21,519 nt of DNA from assembly GCA_944325775.1 (NCBI GenBank), contig CALVBL010000023.1:1-21519 (forward strand), written 5' to 3'. Below the pieces are notes generated by a model. It was not told the DNA's origin and did not search any database. It saw nothing but the letters and a program-made list of their open reading frames with translations. Below are positions 8,569 through 15,343 of the stretch, piece after piece (within the stretch, counting starts at the first letter, position 1; the number at the start of each line of letters is the position of its first letter). The position numbers and the translations under genes are program-made. The stretch comes from an uncultured Helicobacter sp. GTDB taxonomy: Bacteria; Campylobacterota; Campylobacteria; Campylobacterales; Helicobacteraceae.

Positions 8569-8574
8569 TAGAAT
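8569..8574 (+). promoter_or_regulatory. Possible -10 box for rpsO
   Basis: TAGAAT lies just downstream of the petABC terminator and 39 nt before the rpsO start. No clear -35 box is present, so this is tentative. Confidence 0.3.
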
Positions 8575-8612
8575 GCGCGCTTTGATTTTATATTACCATT
8601 TAGGAGGTCATT

Positions 8613-8885
8613 ATGGCTTTAGATATGGCGAAAAAAAAAGAGATCATCGCGAAATTTGCTCGCGATAGCAAAGATACGGGTTCTTCAGAGGTGCAAGTCG
8701 CGCTTTTGAGCCAGAGGATCGCAGACTTGACTGCGCATCTCAAAGCAAATCCCAAAGACCACTCAAGTCGTTTGGGGTTACTCAAGCTCGTGGGGCAGAG
8801 AAAATCTCTCCTAGGGTATCTCAAGCGCACACAATATGAGCGCTATGTCAAGCTCATCACAGAGCTAAAGCTTAAGGACAGATAG
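8613..8885 (+). CDS. rpsO: 30S ribosomal protein S15
   Basis: S15 is a 90-residue primary 16S rRNA-binding protein of the small-subunit platform. The length and the conserved stretches match the family: DTGSSEVQVALLS, RIADLTAHLK, DHSSRLGLLKLV, RKSLLGYL and the C-terminal YLKRTQYERY region. The start ATG at 8613 has an almost perfect site (TAGGAGG) 6-7 nt upstream. It stands alone between the petABC terminator and aspA. A 10-bp perfect hairpin spans its last codons and stop. S15 is translationally autoregulated in other bacteria; I see no obvious operator in the 45-nt leader. Confidence 0.98.
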   Translation: MALDMAKKKEIIAKFARDSKDTGSSEVQVALLSQRIADLTAHLKANPKDHSSRLGLLKLVGQRKSLLGYLKRTQYERYVKLITELKLKDR

Positions 8886-8912
8886 TCCTTAAGCCCCCTT
8901 CTCTCCTTTTTT
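8870..8912 (+). terminator. Hairpin across the rpsO stop with a distal T-run
   Basis: GCTTAAGGAC and GTCCTTAAGC form a perfect 10-bp stem (8870-8879 and 8885-8894) with a 5-nt loop. The right arm begins at the last base of the TAG stop. A pyrimidine stretch and T6 (8907-8912) follow, but 12 nt from the stem. It may be a terminator, or a stem that protects the mRNA 3' end. Confidence 0.5.
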
Positions 8913-8933
8913 ACCTCGTTTTTCTTTTAAATG

Positions 8934-8942
8934 TGTTATACT
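8934..8942 (+). promoter_or_regulatory. Extended -10 promoter for aspA
   Basis: TGT-TATACT fits an extended -10 (TGn-TATACT) 32 nt before the aspA ATG. No -35 consensus is seen upstream, only a T-rich run, which is usual for epsilonproteobacteria. Confidence 0.5.
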
Positions 8943-8973
8943 CTGTGACAATACCAAAATAAGGGGTGTAGCC

Positions 8974-10389
8974 ATGAAAACACGAAAAGAGCATGATTTT
9001 ATCGGTGAATTAGAAATTTCAGATGATGTGTATTATGGGATTCAGACATTTAGAGCGATGGAGAATTTCAACATCACAAAGGAGCGATTGAGCAATTTTC
9101 CTGTGTTCATTAAAGCATTAGCGCAGGTTAAAAAGGCTGCCGCGTTAGCGAATTTCGAACTCAATCTGCTTGATGAAAAAATCAAAAACGCGATTGTGTA
9201 TGCGTGTGATAGGATCATCGCGGGTGAGTATTTGGATCAATTTGTCGTGGATATGATACAAGGTGGTGCGGGCACAAGCACCAATATGAATGTCAATGAA
9301 GTGGTAGCGAATGTCGCACTTGAGTATATGGGACATAAGAAGGGCGAGTATGAGTATTGCCATCCAAATGATCATGTCAATCTCTCTCAATCCACAAATG
9401 ACGCGTATCCCACCGCATTGCGTCTAGCACTCTATGAGCGTTTGTTTGACCTCATAGAATCTATGCAGATTCTAAAAACTTCTTTTGAATCCAAAGCCAA
9501 AGAATTCGCGCATATCCTCAAAATGGGGCGCACACAGCTCCAAGATGCCGTGCCTATGACCTTGGGGCAGGAGTTTCAGACCTTTGCGGTGATGCTTGGT
9601 GAGGATATGCAACGTGTCAAAGAAGCCCAAGATCTTGTGCGTGAGATCAATCTCGGTGGGACAGCTATCGGCACAGGGATCAACTCTCACCCAGATTATC
9701 CAAAGATCGTAGAGAAAAAACTTCAAGAGGTTACCAATCGCCCATTTGTCACTGCAAGTGATCTCATAGAAGCTACGCAAGATACAGGCGCGTATGTGCA
9801 GGTGAGTGGCGTGCTTAAGCGCGTGGCGACAAAGATTTCCAAAATCTGTAATGATTTGCGACTCCTAAGCTCTGGACCGCGTGCAGGGCTTAATGAAATC
9901 AACCTCCCCAAAATGCAGCCCGGCAGCTCAATAATGCCCGGCAAAGTCAATCCCGTGATCCCTGAAGTCGTCAATCAAGTGTGTTTTAGCGTGATTGGCA
10001 ACGACATTACCATTACCCTTGCTTCCGAGGCGGGACAACTCCAGCTCAATGTCTTTGAGCCCGTGATCGCCTATAGCTTGTTTAACTCCATCGTGCGCAT
10101 GAAGCGCGCTTGTATCACACTTGCGCAAAAATGTGTTGATGGCATCACGGCAAACGAGGAAGTGTGTAGGGATTTTGTGTTTCATAGTATTGGTATCGTG
10201 ACAGCACTCAACCCCTACATCGGCTATGAAAACTCCGCCAAAATCGCTAAAGAAGCCCTGCAGACGGGCAAAAGTGTATATGATTTGACCCTAGAGCACA
10301 AGCTCCTAAGTAAAGAGGAGCTTGATGAGATTTTCAAACCTCAAAATATGCTAAACCCTCATATGCGTGAAGTAAAGGGGCATAAGTGA
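8974..10389 (+). CDS. aspA: Aspartate ammonia-lyase
   Basis: AspA reversibly converts L-aspartate to fumarate and ammonia. In epsilonproteobacteria it feeds fumarate respiration and aspartate catabolism. The 471-residue length is normal for the fumarase/aspartase superfamily. The signature loop GSSIMPGKVNP is at about 317-327. GAGTSTNMNVNEV, HPNDHVNLSQSTNDAYPT and GGTAIGTGINSH are the other three substrate-binding regions. Aspartase and class II fumarase are close relatives; GRTQLQDAVPMTLGQEF and overall similarity favour aspartase. The start is set by AAGGGG 9 nt upstream. The stop overlaps the sppA start by one base (TGATG), so aspA, sppA and tilS are probably co-transcribed. Confidence 0.93.
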   Translation: MKTRKEHDFIGELEISDDVYYGIQTFRAMENFNITKERLSNFPVFIKALAQVKKAAALANFELNLLDEKIKNAIVYACDRIIAGEYLDQFVVDMIQGGAGTSTNMNVNEVVANVALEYMGHKKGEYEYCHPNDHVNLSQSTNDAYPTALRLALYERLFDLIESMQILKTSFESKAKEFAHILKMGRTQLQDAVPMTLGQEFQTFAVMLGEDMQRVKEAQDLVREINLGGTAIGTGINSHPDYPKIVEKKLQEVTNRPFVTASDLIEATQDTGAYVQVSGVLKRVATKISKICNDLRLLSSGPRAGLNEINLPKMQPGSSIMPGKVNPVIPEVVNQVCFSVIGNDITITLASEAGQLQLNVFEPVIAYSLFNSIVRMKRACITLAQKCVDGITANEEVCRDFVFHSIGIVTALNPYIGYENSAKIAKEALQTGKSVYDLTLEHKLLSKEELDEIFKPQNMLNPHMREVKGHK

Positions 10390-11246
10390 TGGGATTTTTG
10401 CGATTCTTGGGGAAGTGCATTGGGTTTATCAACGCCAATTTTAAGGCGCTTGTGCTGATTTTGGTTGTGCTACTTGTGTTTGGAAGTATGCAAAATGTGG
10501 AGGTGGAGAAGCCAAATCTTGCGAAGCTTTACCTTAATACCCCTATTTTTTCTGCAAACTCTATAGAATTCCAGATTCAAAACATTAAAAAACACCCAAG
10601 CATTCAAGGCGTGCTACTTGTGATAGATTCACCGGGTGGGAGTGTGAGTGCTAGCATAGAGGTAGCCGATATGATCAGAGAGCTTGGCAAGGATTTACCG
10701 GTGGTAGCGTATGTGCAGGGTTCTATGGCGAGCGGGAGCTACTATGCGGGTATGTATGCTAGCGAGATTGTTGCAAATCGTGGCGCACTCATTGGCTCTA
10801 TTGGCGTGATTTTTAGCGGATATAATATCGCACAGCTTTTAGAAAATCTCGGCATACAAGAGCAGGTGCTCAAAAAGGGCGCATACAAGGAAGTGGGCAC
10901 GATGTCGCGCCATTGGAGCGATCAGGAGCGAGAGTTCTTGGATAGTCTTTTAGATGAGCAGTATGCGATGTTTGTCGATGATGTGAAGCAAGCAAGGGGG
11001 CAGAGGCTTGTGCAAGATTCAGAGGCTTTCGCACAGGGCAAGGTGTTTAGTGCCAACACCGCGCTTAAACTAGGGCTTATCGATACGATAGGCAGTTTGC
11101 ACGATGCCACAGAGATTCTCAAAGAAAGGGCAAATGTGTCCAATGCAGTGTGGCTCAAAAAAGGCAAGGTCGATAGCTACCTAGAGCGGCTTGAAGATTC
11201 ACTGATGAGTAAGATCCTCTCTCTAGGCGCGCCAAATCTTCGATAA
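10389..11246 (+). CDS. sppA: Signal peptide peptidase SppA (S49, short form)
   Basis: SppA degrades signal-peptide remnants in the membrane. The 285-residue protein has one N-terminal membrane helix (about 19-33) and a single S49 domain. Core motifs are VIDSPGGSVSAS (79-90) and GSMASGSYYAG (111-121), the latter with nucleophile S115. GAYKEVGT (165-172) contains the likely general base K167. The Ser/Lys arrangement matches short SppA enzymes that act as oligomers, as in Bacillus, unlike the double-domain E. coli form. I start it at ATG 10389, which shares its A with the aspA stop and has AAAGGGG upstream; a GTG at 10386 is a weaker alternative. The stop overlaps the tilS ATG (TAATG). Confidence 0.94.
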   Translation: MGFLRFLGKCIGFINANFKALVLILVVLLVFGSMQNVEVEKPNLAKLYLNTPIFSANSIEFQIQNIKKHPSIQGVLLVIDSPGGSVSASIEVADMIRELGKDLPVVAYVQGSMASGSYYAGMYASEIVANRGALIGSIGVIFSGYNIAQLLENLGIQEQVLKKGAYKEVGTMSRHWSDQEREFLDSLLDEQYAMFVDDVKQARGQRLVQDSEAFAQGKVFSANTALKLGLIDTIGSLHDATEILKERANVSNAVWLKKGKVDSYLERLEDSLMSKILSLGAPNLR

Positions 11247-12271
11247 TGCAGCTTTTGTATCTGGAGGAAATGCGCGCAGCAAAGAATCTGCTAGCATTTT
11301 CTGGTGGGGTGGATTCTAGTGCGCTATTTTTTTTACTCCTTGAATCAGGCATTGCCTTTGATATGGCGATGGTGGATTATGGAGTGCGTCCGGAACGAGA
11401 GCGCGAAATCGCGTATGCTAGGGAGTTAAGCGCGCGTTATAATAAGCGGTTGTTTCTCCACACCGCGCCCAAAATCACAACAAACTTCGAGCATACCGCA
11501 CGCAATGTGCGCTATGAGTTTTTCGCGCAAGTGTGCAGGGAGTATGGCTATGATAATGTGCTGATGGCACACCAGCTTGATGATAGGCTAGAGTGGCTCT
11601 TGATGCAGTTTTGCAAGGGCAGTGGGATCGTGGGCTTAGGTGGATTGCGTGGGGTAAGTCAGCGGCAGGAGTTTCGCATTATCCGCCCCTTGATTGAATG
11701 TGCTCGCGAGGAGATTTATGCGTATCTACACAGGCGTGGGCATAGGTTTTTTGAGGATAGCAGCAATGCTGATGCGCGTTTTGTGCGTAATTTTTTTCGT
11801 CACAATGTGGTGCGTGTGCTGATGCCTAGATTCACACAAGGCGTGAGGAGGAGCTTTAGAATCTTAGAGCAAGAGAGCGAGGGATTGTTTCCGCAGATTC
11901 ATAAGGTGCTGCCTAGTGTGTTTGTGATGAGGCGGCTTGCGATAGAGCGTGCAGATGGGGTATTGTGTGATTGTTATGGGGTGGATTATGCACTGAAGCG
12001 ACTGGGATATGTGATGAGTGCTAAACAACGTGAAGAGCTCATCAAATCGGACTTTTGCTGCCATATCGCACAGGAATATGTGGTGGATCGCAATGCCAAG
12101 TTCGTGTTTGTGGCGAAGATTCACACGCCTCTGCCAAAAATCCCAAAGACCTATAGAGAGCGATACCGCCTTGCCAAAATCCCCCCCAAAATCCGTCCGA
12201 TACTATTCCAAAATGCCATTATAGATTCAGAGTTCGAGGGCTTTGTGCGGAGCTTGGAGGAGTTGGGATAA
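11246..12271 (+). CDS. tilS: tRNA(Ile)-lysidine synthase TilS
   Basis: TilS attaches lysine to C34 of tRNA-Ile(CAU) so that it reads AUA; it is essential in most bacteria. The PP-loop SGGVDS is at residues 19-24. MAHQLDDRLEWLLM is the family's second ATP-site motif (HxxDD). GLGGLRGVSQ and RPLI follow, then an FFRHNVVRVLMPRF-like helix. The ATG at 11246 shares its A with the sppA stop, so reinitiation is likely. An ATG at 11270 lies only 2 nt after GGAGG, too close for a good ribosome-binding site. At 341 residues it is a single catalytic core with a short C-terminal region, as in other Helicobacter. It overlaps sppA by one base. Confidence 0.93.
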   Translation: MQLLYLEEMRAAKNLLAFSGGVDSSALFFLLLESGIAFDMAMVDYGVRPEREREIAYARELSARYNKRLFLHTAPKITTNFEHTARNVRYEFFAQVCREYGYDNVLMAHQLDDRLEWLLMQFCKGSGIVGLGGLRGVSQRQEFRIIRPLIECAREEIYAYLHRRGHRFFEDSSNADARFVRNFFRHNVVRVLMPRFTQGVRRSFRILEQESEGLFPQIHKVLPSVFVMRRLAIERADGVLCDCYGVDYALKRLGYVMSAKQREELIKSDFCCHIAQEYVVDRNAKFVFVAKIHTPLPKIPKTYRERYRLAKIPPKIRPILFQNAIIDSEFEGFVRSLEELG

Positions 12272-12310
12272 TAGTTTGCTTGTGAGATTCTTGTAGATTT
12301 AGAGCGGAGT

Positions 12311-12328
12311 GAGGGTGATTTCACCCTC
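12311..12328. terminator. Hairpin between convergent tilS and cyclophilin genes
   Basis: GAGGGTGA and TCACCCTC form a perfect 7-8 bp stem with a 2-4 nt loop, midway between the two converging stops. There is no T-run on either strand, so intrinsic termination is uncertain; it could act as a bidirectional barrier or 3'-end stabiliser. Confidence 0.4.
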
Positions 12329-12363
12329 GCACGCGCAGTGCAGGTTATGATGAGCAAATTGCG

Positions 12364-12873
12364 TTATTTAATACCCTCTGGCTCTTCTTCAAAAATCTCG
12401 ATAGATTCTATAGTATCCCCCTGTGCAAGTGAATCTAAGACCTTGAGGCTTTCGCGTTTGTTTGGTTGTATGCGTCCAAACACGGTGTGTTCGCCATCTA
12501 GATGGGGCTGCTCTAAAAAGCAGATAAAAAACTGACTACCCCCCGTATCGCGCCCCGCATGCGCCATAGAGAGTGAGCCTTTTTTGTGGAGATTGGGATT
12601 GTCTTTGAGTTCGCAGCGGATTCTATATCCCGGACCGCCCGTACCATTACCTATGGGACAGCCACCTTGCGCGACAAACCCGGGTATGACGCGGTGGAAT
12701 GTGAGGTTGTTATAAAAGCCATTTTTGGCGAGTGTGGCGAAGTTGGTAACCGCTTGGGGTGCGTCCTCTGGAAATAGTTTGATGAGCATTGAGCCTTTGT
12801 TGGTTTTTATCAGTGCGTAGTTGAGCTTCTCAAGCTCTGCTGGGTTGATGTCAAAGACTTTTAGTTCTTCCAT
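12364..12873 (-). CDS. Peptidyl-prolyl cis-trans isomerase, cyclophilin type
   Basis: Cyclophilins speed isomerisation of Xaa-Pro bonds. The 169-residue protein has the complete core: FHRVIPGFVAQGG (59-71, catalytic R61), MAHAGRDTGGSQFFI (103-117) and HLDGEHTVFGRI (124-135). The Trp that binds cyclosporin in human cyclophilin A is replaced by His124, as in many bacterial forms. No signal peptide is visible, so it should be cytoplasmic (PpiB-like location). An N-terminal extension of about 18 residues precedes the beta-barrel. AAGGAG lies 6 nt before the ATG. It is divergent from the exported protein at 12953, with 79 nt between the starts. Confidence 0.95.
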   Translation of the reverse strand: MEELKVFDINPAELEKLNYALIKTNKGSMLIKLFPEDAPQAVTNFATLAKNGFYNNLTFHRVIPGFVAQGGCPIGNGTGGPGYRIRCELKDNPNLHKKGSLSMAHAGRDTGGSQFFICFLEQPHLDGEHTVFGRIQPNKRESLKVLDSLAQGDTIESIEIFEEEPEGIK

Positions 12874-12952
12874 AAAAACTCCTTAGGTGAAATAAAAACA
12901 AGCGTGTATTTTACCGATATAGCAGCATACTTTAGCTTAAAAAGGACAGGGA

Positions 12953-13927
12953 TTGCAAAGGATTGCAAGGGTTGTGCTCATCGTGTGTGTATGCGCGTTG
13001 TTGTATGCAGATGTGTATGATGAGGATTTGCAAAACATAGGGGATATGCAGAGCGCGATAGGTGCGGCGCAAAAAGAAGCGCAAATGCCTCCAAGCAAGT
13101 CTTTGTCGAATCTAGATTTCCCAAAAGAGCTCTTTGATCAAATCTCCGAGCAAAACACTGCCGCTCCCCAATCTTTATTTTTACCCCAGCAGCATATGCT
13201 TCCCGATCCTGTGCCAGCATGGATCCATGCCACTGCTATCATCGAAGTGCATTTTAATGACGGATCGATGCGCCGCGGGTTTGCCAGTATGCTCAAAAAT
13301 GGCTTATACATCACCTCAAGCGAAGTCGTGCATAGCACTTCACTCATACCGCGCACGATTTATGCTAAGATGCAGGATTCAAGTGCGAGCGCGATCATCT
13401 GCACCGCGCGTCTCAATCTCAAGGCAGTGGATACCCATAGCGGCTTAGCCTTGCTTGAAAACATCGCGAGCACCGATGATTATTGCAATATCGTGCAAAA
13501 AAGCTATTATCACGACAGAATCCAAAAGCGTGTTATGATTGATGTCTTTAATAACGCGCCTAGCGCTCACCCAAAGCAAGAGGTGCTTTTCCCCTATGTG
13601 GATACATATTATTATTTCGTGCCAAAGACGATGCGCGTGGGCGAGGTGGAGGAGTATTATGATCACGCGCGTGCGCGACACATCAGATATGGTTATCAGC
13701 TAGAGAGAGATTCTTATCCGCATTTTGCCTATGGTAAGGGACTTTTTGATGCACAAGGGCGGTTTTTGGGGCTTATTAGTCTCACGCGCTATAGCTATCT
13801 GCCAGTGTTTGTCAAAAAGGAAGTGGTGCAGGATTTTTTGTGCTCACTTGATGAACATAAGGTGCTTCAAGATAGAGATATTACACATAGTTGTGCGAGA
13901 GCACACAAACGAGAGCGGTTTTTCTAG
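12953..13927 (+). CDS. Exported protein resembling a trypsin-fold protease without catalytic residues
   Basis: I do not recognise a named family with certainty. The TTG start at 12953 has AAAGGA about 8 nt upstream. Residues 1-19 form a signal peptide (cleavage near LYA-D), so the 324-residue product is probably periplasmic. A coil-rich segment (20-85) precedes a domain (about 92-300) with the three landmarks of trypsin/HtrA-like folds. These are GFASMLKNGLYITSSEVV (109-126), DTHSGLALLEN (160-170) and YGKGLFDAQGRFLGLI (260-275). The positions that should be His, Asp and Ser are Glu124, Gly164 and Tyr260, so activity is unlikely. The tail is basic and ends in Phe-Phe. A scaffold or chaperone role is possible but unproven. 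Cys150, Cys178, Cys297 and Cys314 could form disulfides. Confidence 0.75.
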   Translation: MQRIARVVLIVCVCALLYADVYDEDLQNIGDMQSAIGAAQKEAQMPPSKSLSNLDFPKELFDQISEQNTAAPQSLFLPQQHMLPDPVPAWIHATAIIEVHFNDGSMRRGFASMLKNGLYITSSEVVHSTSLIPRTIYAKMQDSSASAIICTARLNLKAVDTHSGLALLENIASTDDYCNIVQKSYYHDRIQKRVMIDVFNNAPSAHPKQEVLFPYVDTYYYFVPKTMRVGEVEEYYDHARARHIRYGYQLERDSYPHFAYGKGLFDAQGRFLGLISLTRYSYLPVFVKKEVVQDFLCSLDEHKVLQDRDITHSCARAHKRERFF

Positions 13928-13991
13928 GGCATGTATTTGGTGTTTTAAGCAGGGCGCGCGGTTGTGGGTTATTAGCAGCTAAGGCTTATGT

Positions 13992-14022
13992 GCGATGGGA
14001 TCGTGCGTGATCCCACGCTTTG
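13992..14022 (+). terminator. Hairpin after the exported-protein gene
   Basis: TGGGATC and GATCCCA pair around a 6-nt loop, extended by GCG/CGC with one bulged A, and TTTGT follows. It lies about 65 nt after the stop at 13927 and just before the tRNA-Asn promoter. Confidence 0.5.
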
Positions 14023-14029
14023 TAAAACC

Positions 14030-14058
14030 TTGACTTTTAGGTATTTTTTGCCTATAAT
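14030..14058 (+). promoter_or_regulatory. Promoter of tRNA-Asn
   Basis: TTGACT (14030-14035) and TATAAT (14053-14058) are separated by exactly 17 bp. Transcription would start near 14065, about 11 nt before the tRNA. This is an unusually consensus-like sigma-70 promoter for this organism group. Confidence 0.85.
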
Positions 14059-14075
14059 TACGCTTTTTTTGATAT

Positions 14076-14150
14076 TCCGGATTAGCTCAGCGGTAGAGTA
14101 GGCGGCTGTTAACCGCTTGGTCGCAGGTTCGAATCCTGCATCCGGAGCCA
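14076..14150 (+). tRNA. tRNA-Asn(GTT)
   Basis: A complete cloverleaf of 75 nt. The acceptor stem pairs TCCGGAT with ATCCGGA, the discriminator is G, and CCA is encoded. The anticodon loop has GTT, and the T-loop is GGTTCGAATCC. It is preceded by its own consensus promoter. Confidence 0.97.
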
Positions 14151-14151
14151 T

Positions 14152-14169
14152 CTTCATATACTTCATATA
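14152..14169. repeat. 9-bp tandem duplication beside tRNA-Asn
   Basis: CTTCATATA occurs twice in direct succession, starting 2 nt after the encoded CCA. Such short duplications can be slippage products. No second copy of the tRNA 3' end was seen that would suggest an attachment site. Confidence 0.5.
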
Positions 14170-14209
14170 TTTTCTTAGACTAATCCGTTGTAAGCTTAGC
14201 AAACAATCT

Positions 14210-15268
14210 CTAGAGTTTAGATTCTCTAATTTCCTCGATGAAGTAGCGTGGGCGGTGTTTGGATTCTATATAAATCTTGCCTATATACTCTCCAATAACA
14301 CCAAGACTTAGTAGCTGTATCCCGCTAAAAAAGCTAAGAGGAATGAGCGTCGATGCCCAGCCCCACAGGGCATTGTCGGTAAAGAACTTGATATATAAGG
14401 CATAGCCACCAATCCCAAGAGAGAGCATAAAAAATACAAACCCCAGCACACTCACAAGCCGCAATGGCATAATGCTAAAGCTCGTGATTCCATTCCATGC
14501 AAAAGAGAGCATTTTGCGTAAGGGATATTTGGATTCTCCAAGCTCACGAGAGAGTCTATCATAATACACCACATCACTTTTATAGCCAAGGAGTGGCGCA
14601 ATGCCACGCAAAAACAAATTCACCTCTTTAAACTCCATAAGAGATTCTATCGCGCGCCTAGAGAGCAGTCTGTAATCCGCGTGATTATAGATGATCTTCA
14701 CACCCATAAGATGCATAAGTTTATAAGAATCCTAACGCGCTATATTTTTTAAACACACTATCATTTTGACGCCGTTTTCTCACGCCATACACGATTTGCG
14801 CACCATCGAGAAATTTTTGCACAAAGATTTCAAGCACATCAATATCATCTTGCAAATCACAATCAATGCTGATCGCGCAATCACATCGCTCTTTTGCGTA
14901 TTCCAATCCAGCTAAAAGAGCGTTTTGGTGTCCTTTATTGGCGGAAAGCTTGATAGCGATGATACGAGGTATAGAATCTATGTTTGGCTTGAGAGAAGTT
15001 TTTGTATCTTGTGCAGGAGATATATCTGTGGCTTTGGTATCAAAGGGGGAATTTTTTAACTTCGGGGGGGGGGGCATTTAATCAGCGAATCTAGCACATT
15101 CCATGTATTATCCTTGCTGCCATCATCAACAAAGACAAGACTGCTTTGTGGAGAAATCAAGCCATCGTGTATCATCGTGGCAAGCTTGGTGCTTAGTGTA
15201 GCATAAGTCTGTGGCAGGACTTCCTCTTCATTATAGCAAGGTATAATAAGGCAGAGTGTAGGATTCAT
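14210..15268 (-). pseudogene. GT2 glycosyltransferase, polyprenyl-phosphate sugar transferase (GtrB-like) type, two frameshifts
   Basis: Three collinear fragments in two frames rebuild one GT2 enzyme that would move a sugar onto undecaprenyl phosphate. Fragment 1 (start 15268, AAGGAG 5 nt upstream) has IIPCYNEEEVLP and VFVDDGSKDNTW. Fragment 2 has SANKGHQNALLAGLEYA and the DXD-like IDCDLQDDIDVLE. Fragment 3 has DYRLLSRRAI, two membrane segments and the family tail GVIGEYIGKIYIESKHRPRY. Fragment 1 leaves frame at an 11-C tract (coding strand) and stops within four codons after it. Twelve or nine C would join it to fragment 2. Fragment 2 then stops at 14721-14723, and one surplus base in 14722-14733 separates it from fragment 3 (expected ...GFYKLMHL...). 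As read, only the N-terminal third is made. Homology to GtrB-type enzymes is clear; the acceptor pathway (LPS or other surface glycan) is inferred. Confidence 0.88.
15064..15074. repeat. Homopolymeric tract G11 (C11 in the coding strand) in the glycosyltransferase
   Basis: Eleven consecutive G on the plus strand lie inside the coding region. Long poly-G/C tracts in Helicobacter and Campylobacter surface-glycan genes change length by slipped-strand mispairing and switch genes on and off. Here the tract is one short of the in-frame length (12, or 9). Confidence 0.95.
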
Positions 15269-15343
15269 CATTACTCCTTGATGCTGGTTTGGTGGGGTTA
15301 TAATCGTAGTCTGATTGTGCTTAAAATACAAGAATCTAAGGTA

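Noticed and set aside
14076..14170. tRNA-Asn as an integration site for an island carrying the glycosyltransferase
   Set aside because: No repeat of the tRNA 3' end, no integrase and no island boundary are seen. The neighbouring mutS2-murC block looks ancestral.
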